DNA from: SIG440 sp045120135
Lineage (GTDB): Bacteria; Bacillota; Clostridia; Monoglobales; Monoglobaceae
Assembly (NCBI GenBank): GCA_045120135.1
Contig: JBGVEN010000015.1
Span: 62,001 to 126,000, forward strand
Direction of reading: 5' to 3'
Length of the DNA: 64,000 nt
Both the position numbers and the translations under genes were made by a program. Numbering within the stretch: the first letter of the stretch is position 1; each line of letters begins with the position of its first letter. The notes beneath the pieces are model-generated. The model made no database searches, had not been told where the DNA came from, and saw only the letters and a program-made list of their open reading frames with translations. This document shows positions 49,506 through 57,945 of this stretch, in pieces.

Positions 49506-50081
49506 TCAATCATCAAGTGATTCTACAATATGTACAGGAATATCCCGTTCAACATCATTAAAGGCTTCAAGTTCAGAGCTTGTATCCGCATATCCCATAG
49601 CAGTTTTAACATACGCACAGCTATTATCCGTCATTCTCCCAACCTGACGAAGCTCAAGTTCGAATTTCCGGATTGCCTCAATAGATGCTTCACGCATACG
49701 CTCAACCTCGCCGCGAATCTGGTCAATCTTTTTATTCTCATTCATATAGTAGCTTTTCACCGCTCTGCGCTTAATCTCAATTTCACGGTTAACGATTTCT
49801 TTCTGTTCGCGGGCATAGTTTGATGCCTCTTCACGGATTTCCTCTGCTTGTTTGCGCGCATTATCTACAATATCTGTTGCCTTTTCTTCTGCAACACGGA
49901 GGACACTCATAACAGACTCGCGTTCACTGCGCAGCTGTTCCACCTGAGCTTTAAGTTCTTCAATCTCTCGATTCTTTTCAGCAAGCTTTGCTTCAGCCTT
50001 TTCGTCCATTTCGCATATATAGCTGAATACATCTGCCTTTTTAAAACCGAAAAGTCGACTTCTTAACTTCTTTCCTGCCAT
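49506..50081 (-). CDS. DivIVA-like coiled-coil protein
   Basis: The 191-residue protein begins with a DivIVA-type membrane-targeting segment (SRLFGFKKADVFSYICEM, about 6-23), then a coiled coil from about 25 to 150 with regular Glu/Lys/Arg heptads (EKNREIEELKAQVEQLRSE). A short C-terminal tail follows. It likely recruits to curved membrane or the septum and scaffolds division or polar proteins; a GpsB-like role is possible. GGAGGAATTAATT precedes the ATG at 50081. Confidence 0.85.
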   Translation of the reverse strand: MAGKKLRSRLFGFKKADVFSYICEMDEKAEAKLAEKNREIEELKAQVEQLRSERESVMSVLRVAEEKATDIVDNARKQAEEIREEASNYAREQKEIVNREIEIKRRAVKSYYMNENKKIDQIRGEVERMREASIEAIRKFELELRQVGRMTDNSCAYVKTAMGYADTSSELEAFNDVERDIPVHIVESLDD

Positions 50082-50246
50082 AATTAATTCCTCCAAGTAC
50101 TACATAATATATCAAAATGCAACCATACTTTTGCCATATTAACATTATACATATTTTTTCCGCCTTAGTCAACAGTTTTCTTAAAGTTTAGACATAGTAA
50201 CAAATATTTACACAATTCATATACTTCTAAAAAGGAGGTCATCTGT

Positions 50247-50591
50247 TTGATTGCAGCAATTTTTTTATTACTTATTCTTTTTACAATTCTTTGTCTTTTC
50301 TGCCGTTCAATACTTCTAAATCTCGCAAAAGCTACAACCTATACAGAAGAAATTATACCGCCTTATGCAGTGCTTTCCGTAAAAAACTGTGAAGGATGCA
50401 TCGAGACATTACTACGCTCATTTGCATGGCAAATGAAACTTGGTGAATACAAAAATTGCCTTAATACATTATTTGTAGTAGACCTTGGTTCAGAGGACGA
50501 TACGTCCGTTATTATAGAAAAACTTTCTATAGAATATCCTTTTATTTACAGTATGAGTCTGGAACAATATAAAAACACAGTCGGTGAATGA
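50247..50591 (+). CDS. Small membrane-anchored protein resembling a glycosyltransferase 2 fragment
   Basis: The 114-residue protein starts at a TTG with AAAGGAGGT nine bases upstream. It has one N-terminal membrane helix (about 2-28), followed by a region like the first strands of a GT-A glycosyltransferase (AVLSVKNCEGCIETLLRSF, then NTLFVVDLGSEDDTSVIIE). It stops before the DxD and acceptor regions of a real family 2 enzyme. No remnant of a longer gene follows, and a terminator overlaps the stop codon, so it seems a genuine short gene rather than a fresh truncation. The function is unknown. Confidence 0.6.
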   Translation: MIAAIFLLLILFTILCLFCRSILLNLAKATTYTEEIIPPYAVLSVKNCEGCIETLLRSFAWQMKLGEYKNCLNTLFVVDLGSEDDTSVIIEKLSIEYPFIYSMSLEQYKNTVGE

Positions 50592-50612
50592 TGTTCACCG
50601 ACTGTGTTTTAT
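50575..50612. terminator. Bidirectional terminator overlapping a stop codon
   Basis: AACACAGTCGGTGAA and TTCACCGACTGTGTT pair perfectly around TGATG, the loop holding the stop codon of the upstream gene. A T-run follows on the plus strand and AAAACA lies before it. Confidence 0.9.
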
Positions 50613-50740
50613 TAAATGAGCATTGCAAGAACAAGTGCGCCTGTAATATTTCCATCATCAACAAATGCCCCTATCGCAAGAACTGATACTATAAATGCAA
50701 ATCTAAAAAATCGTCTTGTGTTAAATCTTACCTTTGTCAT
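50612..50740 (-). CDS. 42-residue basic hydrophobic peptide, divergent from an S24 repressor
   Basis: An ATG at 50740 with AAAGGAG upstream opens a 42-codon frame. The product starts with a basic segment (MTKVRFNTRRFFRF), followed by two short hydrophobic stretches separated by DDGN. It is driven by a strong promoter whose spacer contains a CGAAAC box, one of five such boxes shared with the divergent S24-family repressor gene. Size, charge and hydrophobicity resemble membrane-acting SOS peptides or type I toxins, but no family match is claimed. It ends at a terminator hairpin. Confidence 0.65.
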   Translation of the reverse strand: MTKVRFNTRRFFRFAFIVSVLAIGAFVDDGNITGALVLAMLI

Positions 50741-50825
50741 AATTTTTTCTCCTTTCGGATTTTAATATTTCTGTTTTCGAAACTTTTCTTCCAAGATTAT
50801 GTTTCGTTTTTCTTAACTTTTCTAC

Positions 50826-50854
50826 ATACTAACACACTTTTGTTTCGTTGTCAA
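50826..50854 (-). promoter_or_regulatory. Promoter of the 42-residue peptide gene
   Basis: On the minus strand TTGACA (50849-50854) and TAGTAT (50826-50831) have a 17-base spacer that contains CGAAAC. Confidence 0.8.
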
Positions 50855-50895
50855 TAACTTTTTTAAAATTTCTTTATAAATTCGAAACTTTTCTA

Positions 50896-50924
50896 TTGCA
50901 ATTTGAATAAAAGTGTGCTATAAT
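50896..50924 (+). promoter_or_regulatory. Promoter of the S24 repressor gene
   Basis: TTGCAA (50896-50901) and TATAAT (50919-50924) are 17 bases apart, with CGAAAC boxes on both sides. Confidence 0.8.
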
Positions 50925-50956
50925 TTAACTGTAATCGAAACAAAAGGAGTGATTTT

Positions 50957-51613
50957 GTGTATAATTTTGGCGACAAGCTTAAGGAATGCAGACGCGCAAA
51001 AAATATGACACTTGAGGAGCTTGCTCTTAAATATAACAGAAGATTTGACGGAGGGCTCAGCAAAGGGACTCTTTCAAAATACGAAAATAACAAGCAGGAA
51101 CCGTTGGTAAGCGTAGTTACCAACCTAACCGAGATACTTGATGTATCTTCCGATTATCTTTTGGGCAGGTCGGACAATCCAAACCCTGAAGAAAATCTCG
51201 CAATATCAGCTAACGATGATAATATTCATAACATACCTGTATTCAGCAGCGTTTCTGCCGGACTTGGCAGACTTGCCGACAGCACACCGGATGATTATGT
51301 CCCCACCTTTCTTCCATATGGAGCAAACCCCGAGGAGTATGTACGAATTAATGTTTCGGGTGACAGTATGTCGCCGCTAATTGATGACGGAAGTCAGATT
51401 CTTGTACGGCTGCAGCCAAGTGCTGATAACGGCTCGGTTGCTGTTGTTCTGGTTGACGGAGAAGAAGCTTTTGTTAAAAGGCTTAACTACGGAATAAATT
51501 GGGTTGAGCTTGAATCAATCAATCCTTACTATCCTGCACGGCGTTTTGAAAATGCTGACACATCACGAGTGAATGTTTTAGGTGTAGTTAAAGAAATTAC
51601 AAAGTATTTATAA
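50957..51613 (+). CDS. XRE-S24 (LexA/CI-like) autoproteolytic repressor
   Basis: The 218-residue protein has an N-terminal helix-turn-helix (about 4-70; LEELALKYN, LSKGTLSKYENNKQEP) and a C-terminal S24 peptidase domain. Self-cleavage machinery is visible: Ala101-Gly102 as the scissile bond in SVSAGLG, S137 in GDSMSPLI as nucleophile and K174 in AFVKRLNY as general base. Such repressors are inactivated by RecA-stimulated cleavage after DNA damage. The start is a GTG preceded by AAAGGAG. CGAAAC boxes around its promoter suggest autoregulation and joint control of the divergent small peptide. Confidence 0.9.
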   Translation: MYNFGDKLKECRRAKNMTLEELALKYNRRFDGGLSKGTLSKYENNKQEPLVSVVTNLTEILDVSSDYLLGRSDNPNPEENLAISANDDNIHNIPVFSSVSAGLGRLADSTPDDYVPTFLPYGANPEEYVRINVSGDSMSPLIDDGSQILVRLQPSADNGSVAVVLVDGEEAFVKRLNYGINWVELESINPYYPARRFENADTSRVNVLGVVKEITKYL

Positions 51614-51616
51614 AGT

Positions 51617-51658
51617 AAAAGAGCGAGTACCGAATCGGTACTCGCTCATATTTTTATA
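51617..51658. terminator. Bidirectional terminator
   Basis: GAGCGAGTACCGA and TCGGTACTCGCTC pair perfectly, followed by ATATTTTTAT. It separates the repressor from the converging hpf gene. Confidence 0.85.
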
Positions 51659-51662
51659 ATGT

Positions 51663-52199
51663 TTATTCGGTCTCAATAAGACCATAATTACCGTCTTTTC
51701 TGCGGTATACAATATTGTTCTTTCTGGTATCGGGATTTAAAAATATAAAGAAATCGTGACCCAGCATATTCATCTGAAGAACCGCTTCCTCTGCACTCAT
51801 AGGTTTGGATTCAATCTGCTTTTTCTTGATTATTTTGAATTCAGATGCATCCTCCACCACTTCTTCGGCATTGTCAACAACCGATGCATATTCTTCAATT
51901 GCCGGACGGTGCAGGTGTTTTGCAAGCTTTGTCTTATGCTTTCTGATTTGACGGTCCAGATTAGACATACACTCGTCGGCTGCCGCAATCAAATCTCTAT
52001 CCCTTGCTTCTGCACGCAGAATAAAGCCTTTGTTAAAAATTGTAATTTCCATAACAATTTCATTTTTCTGCTCTGCAACAAGAACTTTGCATTCAAGTTC
52101 TTCGTCAAAAAACTTGTCAAGCTTTTTGATTTTATCCAAAAGCTTATCTTTTCTGTTGTCAGACAACTCAACTTTTCTGCAAATTACATTGTACTTCAT
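51663..52199 (-). CDS. hpf: Ribosome hibernation promoting factor, long form
   Basis: The 178-residue protein has the N-terminal HPF/YfiA domain (about 1-95; ELSDNRKDKLLDKIKKLDKF, and RDLIAAADECMSNLDRQIRK), a charged linker, and a C-terminal dimerisation domain (about 120-178; PMSAEEAVLQMNMLGHDFFI). Long HPF dimerises 70S ribosomes into inactive 100S particles in stationary phase or stress. CGGAGGCAAGGTGT precedes the ATG at 52199; the longer in-frame ATG at 52304 lacks a site. Confidence 0.97.
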   Translation of the reverse strand: MKYNVICRKVELSDNRKDKLLDKIKKLDKFFDEELECKVLVAEQKNEIVMEITIFNKGFILRAEARDRDLIAAADECMSNLDRQIRKHKTKLAKHLHRPAIEEYASVVDNAEEVVEDASEFKIIKKKQIESKPMSAEEAVLQMNMLGHDFFIFLNPDTRKNNIVYRRKDGNYGLIETE

Positions 52200-52326
52200 A
52201 CACCTTGCCTCCGTTTCAACTTTAAACTCCGGAAGAACTTTTCTTCCGTTAGTTTTATTATATACTATTTTTGTATAAATTGCAAGTATTTTTATGAAGT
52301 TCACATATCGTTTTTGTCTATTTTTA

Positions 52327-53493
52327 TTATTCGTAAATAAAATCTACATTTATAACCGCATTAAAGCGTTCATCTTTTTCGGTTAGTTTTTTTGCAATTT
52401 TGCCTTTCAACCCATCAATATCCGAAAATTCAGGGGAAACCTCAACATCAAATATGAGATTCAGATTATTTGTTCCGTCTGTCATTCTGAAATCGTGAAT
52501 ATCCATTCCCGAATCAATTTCCTTAACCACACTGCGTACCAGTTCCCGTATTTCAGCGGTCTGTTCACATCTTACAGATATTGGGTCCATATGAACAACA
52601 ATATGCACCCCAAGCTCGTTTTCGATTCTTTTTTCAAGGTCGTCAATTACCTCGTGAATTTCCACGACATCGCAATCATCCGGCACCTCGGCGTGTACCG
52701 ATGCCAGAATTCTACCCGGTCCGTAATCGTGAACAATAAGGTCATGAACGCCGGAAACACCGGGCGCATCAAGAACTCTTGAACGAATTCCCTCTATGAG
52801 TTTTTTATCTGGCGCTGTGCCTAGCAGCAAACCTATGGTATCCATCGAAATACGAAAGCCTGAATACATAATTATAACAGAAACTACCGTACCCACAATT
52901 CCGTCAAGCGGTGGAAAATTAATAAATTTGCCCACAACAGCACTTAAAATAACAGCACCGGTGGCAATAACATCATTTATGCTATCACGAGATGCCGCAA
53001 GAAGTGTACCCGAACCAATCTTTCTGCCTAAGTACCTATTATAACTGTACATCCAGAACTTAACGGGCAGTGACAGACATAAAATACCAAGCAGCAACGG
53101 GCTTAAGGATACCGATACCGGTGACAAAATCTTAGTCGAGGAGCTTTTGAGAAGTTCAAAGCCCACGAGGATAATTATAAAAGATACAATCAGCGAAGAA
53201 ATATATTCAACTCTGCCGTGACCGAACGGATGCTCCTTGTCGGGTTTTTTTCCGCTAAGCTTTGCGCCAATTATTGCAACAACCGACGAGCCCATATCCG
53301 AAAGGTTGTTAAACGCATCCGAAATAATTGCAATGCTTGACATAATGCTGCCGACAGTAAACTTTAAAACAAACAATACAAAGTTACACACTATGCCCAA
53401 AACACCTGCAAAAACCGAATACTTAATTCGTTTTTCACTGTCGTCTAGCTGTTCATTTCCCCGAATAAACAGTTTTATTAAAAGATTTATCAT
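52327..53493 (-). CDS. Cation diffusion facilitator (CDF) metal efflux transporter
   Basis: The 388-residue protein has six membrane helices (about 25-210) with the CDF metal-site residues in IISDAFNNLSDM and HPFGHGRVEY, and in SRDSINDVIATG. A cytoplasmic metal-binding C-terminal domain follows and is extended by a second C-terminal repeat (about 300-388). It exports divalent metals such as Zn or Mn in exchange for protons. GGAGGGG precedes the ATG at 53493. It stands between hpf and dnaE on the same strand, 77 bases after the dnaE stop. Confidence 0.93.
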   Translation of the reverse strand: MINLLIKLFIRGNEQLDDSEKRIKYSVFAGVLGIVCNFVLFVLKFTVGSIMSSIAIISDAFNNLSDMGSSVVAIIGAKLSGKKPDKEHPFGHGRVEYISSLIVSFIIILVGFELLKSSSTKILSPVSVSLSPLLLGILCLSLPVKFWMYSYNRYLGRKIGSGTLLAASRDSINDVIATGAVILSAVVGKFINFPPLDGIVGTVVSVIIMYSGFRISMDTIGLLLGTAPDKKLIEGIRSRVLDAPGVSGVHDLIVHDYGPGRILASVHAEVPDDCDVVEIHEVIDDLEKRIENELGVHIVVHMDPISVRCEQTAEIRELVRSVVKEIDSGMDIHDFRMTDGTNNLNLIFDVEVSPEFSDIDGLKGKIAKKLTEKDERFNAVINVDFIYE

Positions 53494-53541
53494 AAAACCC
53501 CTCCGTATGAATCTATACGATTTCAAGTTACAGTTTATTAC

Positions 53542-53574
53542 ATAAAAAGAAATGCCCAAGGCATTTCTTTTTAT
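53542..53574 (-). terminator. Terminator overlapping the dnaE stop
   Basis: AAAAAGAAATGCC and GGCATTTCTTTTT pair perfectly around CAA, directly at the end of dnaE. Confidence 0.88.
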
Positions 53575-56500
53575 GTTGTTTTTGCGTTACCCTCGCCAAG
53601 AAGCTTTTCAAGCTCGGCAATGCATTTATCATCTGACACCCACATTGACCTTGGTGCCTGAACAGACTGTTTTGTGTCCTCGTAGTAAATTATAACCGGA
53701 ACACTGCCGTTTTTACCTTTAAGGATGTTTTTTACACCCTCAAAACTTGCTGTATCGGTTGACTTAAGCTTTATAAACAGTTTTGTGAAGTTCGGTACAT
53801 CATAGGGTTTAAGCGTAGTAACTGCTTCCAGTCTTATCTTGGTCGGTTTTTCCTCCTGAACATCAAGATTGCCCGAAAGCAGGCAAAAGCTGTCCTCTTT
53901 GAGCAGCGGCTCAAATTTGCGGACCTGTCCGGGGAAAACGATGACTTCAATTTCACCGGTCAAATCTTCAAATGTAAGATACATCATAAGCTCGCCACGT
54001 TTTGTTAACTGGTCACGTCGCTTGGAAATCATACCGCCAAGCTTGACCTTTGTATCAGATACAAATTGTTCGTTCTCGTTTTCTACGATTTCAAGAACCG
54101 TTGCACTTGATACATTCTTAATCACATTTTCCATTCCGTCAAGTGGATGTCCCGAAACATAAACGCCCAGATACTCCTTTTCAAAGTTCAGAAGCTCACG
54201 CTTATCAAACTCTGGAACTTGGGGGAAGTTATCATGGGTTACATCCGTTTCCTCAAACATACTGAAAAAGTCAAGCTGACCTGAAACCATTGTCTTTTGT
54301 TCTCTTACCGCAGAGTCAATCGTAGTTTCATAGACTTGCAAGAGTGTCGCCCGAGTAATGCCGAGGCTATCAAACACACCGCTTTTAATCATTGATTCAA
54401 CAAGGCGTTTATTAAGCTTTTTATCAGCCATTCTGTTACAGAAATCGGTGAACGATACAAACTCGCCGTTTCTCTCGCGCTCGGCGGTCATATCATCAAT
54501 GAATGCCGCACCTACATTCTTTATCGCAGCAAGACCAAAACGAATGTTCTTGCCATCCGGAACAAAGCTTGAGAAACTTTTGTTTATATCGGGTGGCAAA
54601 AGGTTTATGCCCCGCTTTTTTGCTTCCGTTATATGCTTTGTTACCTTGGTTGCCTGACCGAGAACACTTGTAAGAAGTGCCGCATAGAATTCAGTCGGGT
54701 AGTGGCATTTGAGCCACGCTGTCTGGTACGATACAAATGCATACGCTGCGGCGTGGGACTTGTTAAATGCATATTTTGCAAAGTCCATCATCTCGTCAAA
54801 AATTGATATAGCCGTTTTTTCGTCTATACCACGGCTCATTGCACCCTCAACCTCGACATTTCCGTTTTCATCCTTAACGCCATACACAAAGTTCTTGCGT
54901 TCCTGCTCCATTACCTCGGTCTTTTTCTTAGACATAGCACGGCGAACCAAATCGGCACGGCCGAGCGAATATCCGCCAAGTTCACGCACAATCTGCATAA
55001 CCTGCTCCTGATACACTATACAGCCATAGGTAACATCAAGAATATTTTCAAGCAACGGATGCTTATACTTTATACTGCCGCTATTTTTATTTGCTATATA
55101 TTGAGGAATGGAATCCATTGGTCCCGGTCGGTAAAGTGAAATTCCGGCAATTATGTCTTCAAGTGTTGACGGCTTGAGTTCCTTCATAAATTCTTTCATA
55201 CCGCCACTTTCAAGCTGAAACACGCCATCGGTATCACCTTTTGAAATCATTGCATAGGTTTCAGGGTCGGTCATCTCTATCCCGTCCATATCAACTGTTA
55301 TTCCGTGGGTGCGCCTTATATTCTCAACTGCATCACGGATAACGGTAAGAGTACGAAGACCCAGAAAGTCCATTTTAAGAAGTCCCAGTCTTTCAATCGT
55401 AGTCATTGTGAACTGGGTTGTTATTACCTCATCATTTCTCGAAAGCGGGACATAGGTCTGTACCGGCTCACGAGTAATTACCACACCTGCTGCGTGGGTT
55501 GAGGTATGTCTTGGAAGTCCCTCCAGCTCGGACGAAACATCCACCAGTCTTTTTACCTGAGGGTCGCTGTCGTACATTTCCTTAAGCTGCTTATTGCTTT
55601 CCAGAGCCTTTTCAATGGTAATATTAAGCTCGTTGGGTATCTGCTTTGCCACACCATCAACAAAGCCATACGGCATATCTAGGGCACGGCCTGTATCACG
55701 GATTGCAAGCTTTGCCGCCATTGTACCAAAAGTTACAATCTGAGCAACTCTGTCTGCACCGTATTTGTTATTTACATAGTCAATAACCTCACCACGGCGT
55801 TCATAGCAGAAGTCAATATCAATATCCGGCATAGTTACACGCTCTGGGTTTAGAAATCTCTCGAAAATCAAATCGTATTTTATCGGGTCGATATTGGTAA
55901 TTTCAAGGCAGTATGAAACTATACTTCCGGCAGCACTGCCTCTGCCCGGACCAACCATTATGCCGTTCTGCTTGGCAAAATGTATAAAGTCCCACACTAT
56001 CAGAAAATAATCAACATATCCCATACTTTCAATGGTTGAAAGCTCGTATTTAAGACGGTCACGAATGGACTTGTCCGCGTCGGGATAACGCTTTGCAAGA
56101 CCCTTTTCGCAAAGCTCGTGAAGATATGAAACCGAAGTATATCCCTCCGGAAGCTTGAATTCAGGCAAGTGAAGCTTGCCAAACTCAATTTCAACCTCAC
56201 ACATATCCGCAATTTTCTGTGTATTCTCAATCGCTTCGGGAATATACGAAAACAATTCCGACATCTGTTCCTCGGACTTTACATACATTTCGTTGGTGGA
56301 CATCTTCATTCTGTCATCGTCATAGATGGTTTTTCCCATTTGTATGCACATAAGAACATCCTGGAACTCGGCATCCTTCTGCTTTACATAGTGTATATCA
56401 TTGGTTGCAACTATACCAAGGTCAAGTTCACGGGCAAGTCGAATAAGTTCACGGTTGAGCATTTTCTGTTCATAAATTCCGTGGTCCTGAATTTCAATAA

Positions 56501-57011
56501 AATAGTTTTCCCTGCCGAATATATCAATAAATTCCTCTGCTGATTTCTTTGCTTCGTCATAGTTCCCTGCAAGAATTTTTTTGGACAGAACACCTATCAT
56601 ACACGCACTGAGTGCAATCAGACCCTCGCTGTTTTCACGCAGAACATCCATATCTATACGGGGTCTGTAATAAAAGCCCTCAACATAACCGATTGAGACA
56701 ATATTCATCAGGTTCTTGTAGCCTGTATTATTCTTTGCAAGCAGAATAAGGTGAGAGCTGGACGAATCAAGCTCGTGAATTTTGTCCTTATGCCCCCGTG
56801 CGGCAACATATACCTCGCAGCCAAGAACCGGTTTTATGCCTATGCTTTTTGCATACTCGTAAAAATCAACAACACCGAACATACAGCCATGGTCAGTTAT
56901 TGCCATTGATGTCTGACCGAGTTCTTTGGCACGGTCAAGAATTTTCTTCACTGTTCCTTCGCCGTCAAGAAGGCTAAAGGCTGTGTGGGTATGTAAATGA
57001 GCAAACGCCAT
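53571..57011 (-). CDS. dnaE: DNA polymerase III alpha subunit, DnaE
   Basis: The 1146-residue protein has the N-terminal PHP domain (HLHTHTAFSLLDG, residues 5-17; LGCEVYVA). The polymerase palm carries the catalytic Asp motif MPDIDIDFC (near residue 395) and VGPGRGSAAGSIVSYC. These are followed by the helix-hairpin-helix region and an OB fold near residue 980 (MISKRRDQLTKRGELMMYLTF). The length is normal for the family. In Firmicutes this enzyme extends RNA primers and works with PolC. AAAGGACAGGAAAATAAC stands before the ATG. It is downstream of whiA on the same strand. Confidence 0.98.
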   Translation of the reverse strand: MAFAHLHTHTAFSLLDGEGTVKKILDRAKELGQTSMAITDHGCMFGVVDFYEYAKSIGIKPVLGCEVYVAARGHKDKIHELDSSSSHLILLAKNNTGYKNLMNIVSIGYVEGFYYRPRIDMDVLRENSEGLIALSACMIGVLSKKILAGNYDEAKKSAEEFIDIFGRENYFIEIQDHGIYEQKMLNRELIRLARELDLGIVATNDIHYVKQKDAEFQDVLMCIQMGKTIYDDDRMKMSTNEMYVKSEEQMSELFSYIPEAIENTQKIADMCEVEIEFGKLHLPEFKLPEGYTSVSYLHELCEKGLAKRYPDADKSIRDRLKYELSTIESMGYVDYFLIVWDFIHFAKQNGIMVGPGRGSAAGSIVSYCLEITNIDPIKYDLIFERFLNPERVTMPDIDIDFCYERRGEVIDYVNNKYGADRVAQIVTFGTMAAKLAIRDTGRALDMPYGFVDGVAKQIPNELNITIEKALESNKQLKEMYDSDPQVKRLVDVSSELEGLPRHTSTHAAGVVITREPVQTYVPLSRNDEVITTQFTMTTIERLGLLKMDFLGLRTLTVIRDAVENIRRTHGITVDMDGIEMTDPETYAMISKGDTDGVFQLESGGMKEFMKELKPSTLEDIIAGISLYRPGPMDSIPQYIANKNSGSIKYKHPLLENILDVTYGCIVYQEQVMQIVRELGGYSLGRADLVRRAMSKKKTEVMEQERKNFVYGVKDENGNVEVEGAMSRGIDEKTAISIFDEMMDFAKYAFNKSHAAAYAFVSYQTAWLKCHYPTEFYAALLTSVLGQATKVTKHITEAKKRGINLLPPDINKSFSSFVPDGKNIRFGLAAIKNVGAAFIDDMTAERERNGEFVSFTDFCNRMADKKLNKRLVESMIKSGVFDSLGITRATLLQVYETTIDSAVREQKTMVSGQLDFFSMFEETDVTHDNFPQVPEFDKRELLNFEKEYLGVYVSGHPLDGMENVIKNVSSATVLEIVENENEQFVSDTKVKLGGMISKRRDQLTKRGELMMYLTFEDLTGEIEVIVFPGQVRKFEPLLKEDSFCLLSGNLDVQEEKPTKIRLEAVTTLKPYDVPNFTKLFIKLKSTDTASFEGVKNILKGKNGSVPVIIYYEDTKQSVQAPRSMWVSDDKCIAELEKLLGEGNAKTT

Positions 57012-57047
57012 TGTTATTTTCCTGTCCTTTCCGATTCTACCATTTTT

Positions 57048-57926
57048 CTACTGTTTTTCTGCAATCTCTATTATCCGTTTTATTCTGTGGTTTACACCCG
57101 ACTTTGTAAGCGGAGGTGTTAATATTTTGCCGAGGGCATCAAGGCTCAAATCCTTATTGCTGAGTCTCGCAAAAGCCACTTCCTGAAGGTCTTCAGGCAG
57201 ATTTTTGATGCCTATTGTCTCTTCAATTTTGTTGATTGCCTCAATCTGTCTACCTGCCGCATTAATCACTTTATCCATATTGGCAAGCTCACCATTATTT
57301 GTTCGGTTGATGTCATTTCTGAGTTCCCGCTCAATCTTTAGATTTATAATCTGCATCTGGGCACTCACAGCCCCCACATAGGCAAGAGCATCACATATTG
57401 TGTCGGTATTTTTAGAATATAAAACGAAACTGCTTTTTCGCTTTGTTGCTTTAAAGTCCAGTTCCAGTTCATTTAAGAATTGCTGCATTTCGTTAAATAC
57501 CCGTTCATCTGTGGTAACAAACTCCATATTATATGTTTTCTGAGGATCAACAAGCAAGCCTCCTCCCCAGAATGCACCTCGTAAAAATGCACTGCGGCAA
57601 CACTCGTTTGATGCAAAAAGCTCCAAAACAGATATTTTTCCGGACTCATAGTCAAGTACCATATCAATAATCTTTTTGTTCGCAACCGCACAGTAAAAAT
57701 TGTTTTTACTTTCCATTACACGTATTGATTCACCGCAGCTACGCTTTACCAGAACTGCAAAACGTTTCATAACCTCAAAGCTTTCGGAGACCACTCTCAG
57801 CTCGCCGTCTTTAAGCCGACCTGCAAAAATCAGTATTCCCATCATTTCCGCATTGATACAGCACGGCTTGCCTGGCGGATTTAACTTACAAAGGCTTTCC
57901 TTTGTCTTTTGTGAAAATGACTTCAT
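57048..57926 (-). CDS. whiA: DNA-binding protein WhiA
   Basis: The 292-residue protein has the WhiA N-terminal LAGLIDADG-like fold (about 20-180; SAFLRGAFWGGGLLVDPQK) and the C-terminal helix-turn-helix (about 215-290; LANMDKVINAAGRQIEAINK, then LTKSGVNHRIKRI). In Firmicutes it affects chromosome segregation and division. AGAAGGAG precedes the ATG at 57926. It belongs to an hprK-PHP-murB-whiA run with gaps of about 20 bases or less; the usual rapZ (yvcJ) and yvcK genes between hprK and whiA are replaced by the PHP and murB genes. Confidence 0.96.
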   Translation of the reverse strand: MKSFSQKTKESLCKLNPPGKPCCINAEMMGILIFAGRLKDGELRVVSESFEVMKRFAVLVKRSCGESIRVMESKNNFYCAVANKKIIDMVLDYESGKISVLELFASNECCRSAFLRGAFWGGGLLVDPQKTYNMEFVTTDERVFNEMQQFLNELELDFKATKRKSSFVLYSKNTDTICDALAYVGAVSAQMQIINLKIERELRNDINRTNNGELANMDKVINAAGRQIEAINKIEETIGIKNLPEDLQEVAFARLSNKDLSLDALGKILTPPLTKSGVNHRIKRIIEIAEKQ

Positions 57927-57945
57927 ACCGTTTCTCCTTCTACTT

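Larger units (their letters stand above)
50778..50941. promoter_or_regulatory. Cluster of five CGAAAC boxes between divergent genes
   Basis: CGAAAC or its complement GTTTCG occurs at 50778-50783, 50801-50806, 50842-50847, 50883-50888 and 50936-50941. One lies in the spacer of the minus-strand promoter, one just upstream of the plus-strand -35 element and one near the plus-strand transcription start. They are natural candidates for operators of the neighbouring S24 repressor. Confidence 0.7.

Noticed and set aside
51756..52340. 194-residue plus-strand open frame
   Set aside because: It is antisense to the well-supported hpf gene, rich in Phe/Cys as expected from complementing Lys/Glu codons, and lacks an RBS.
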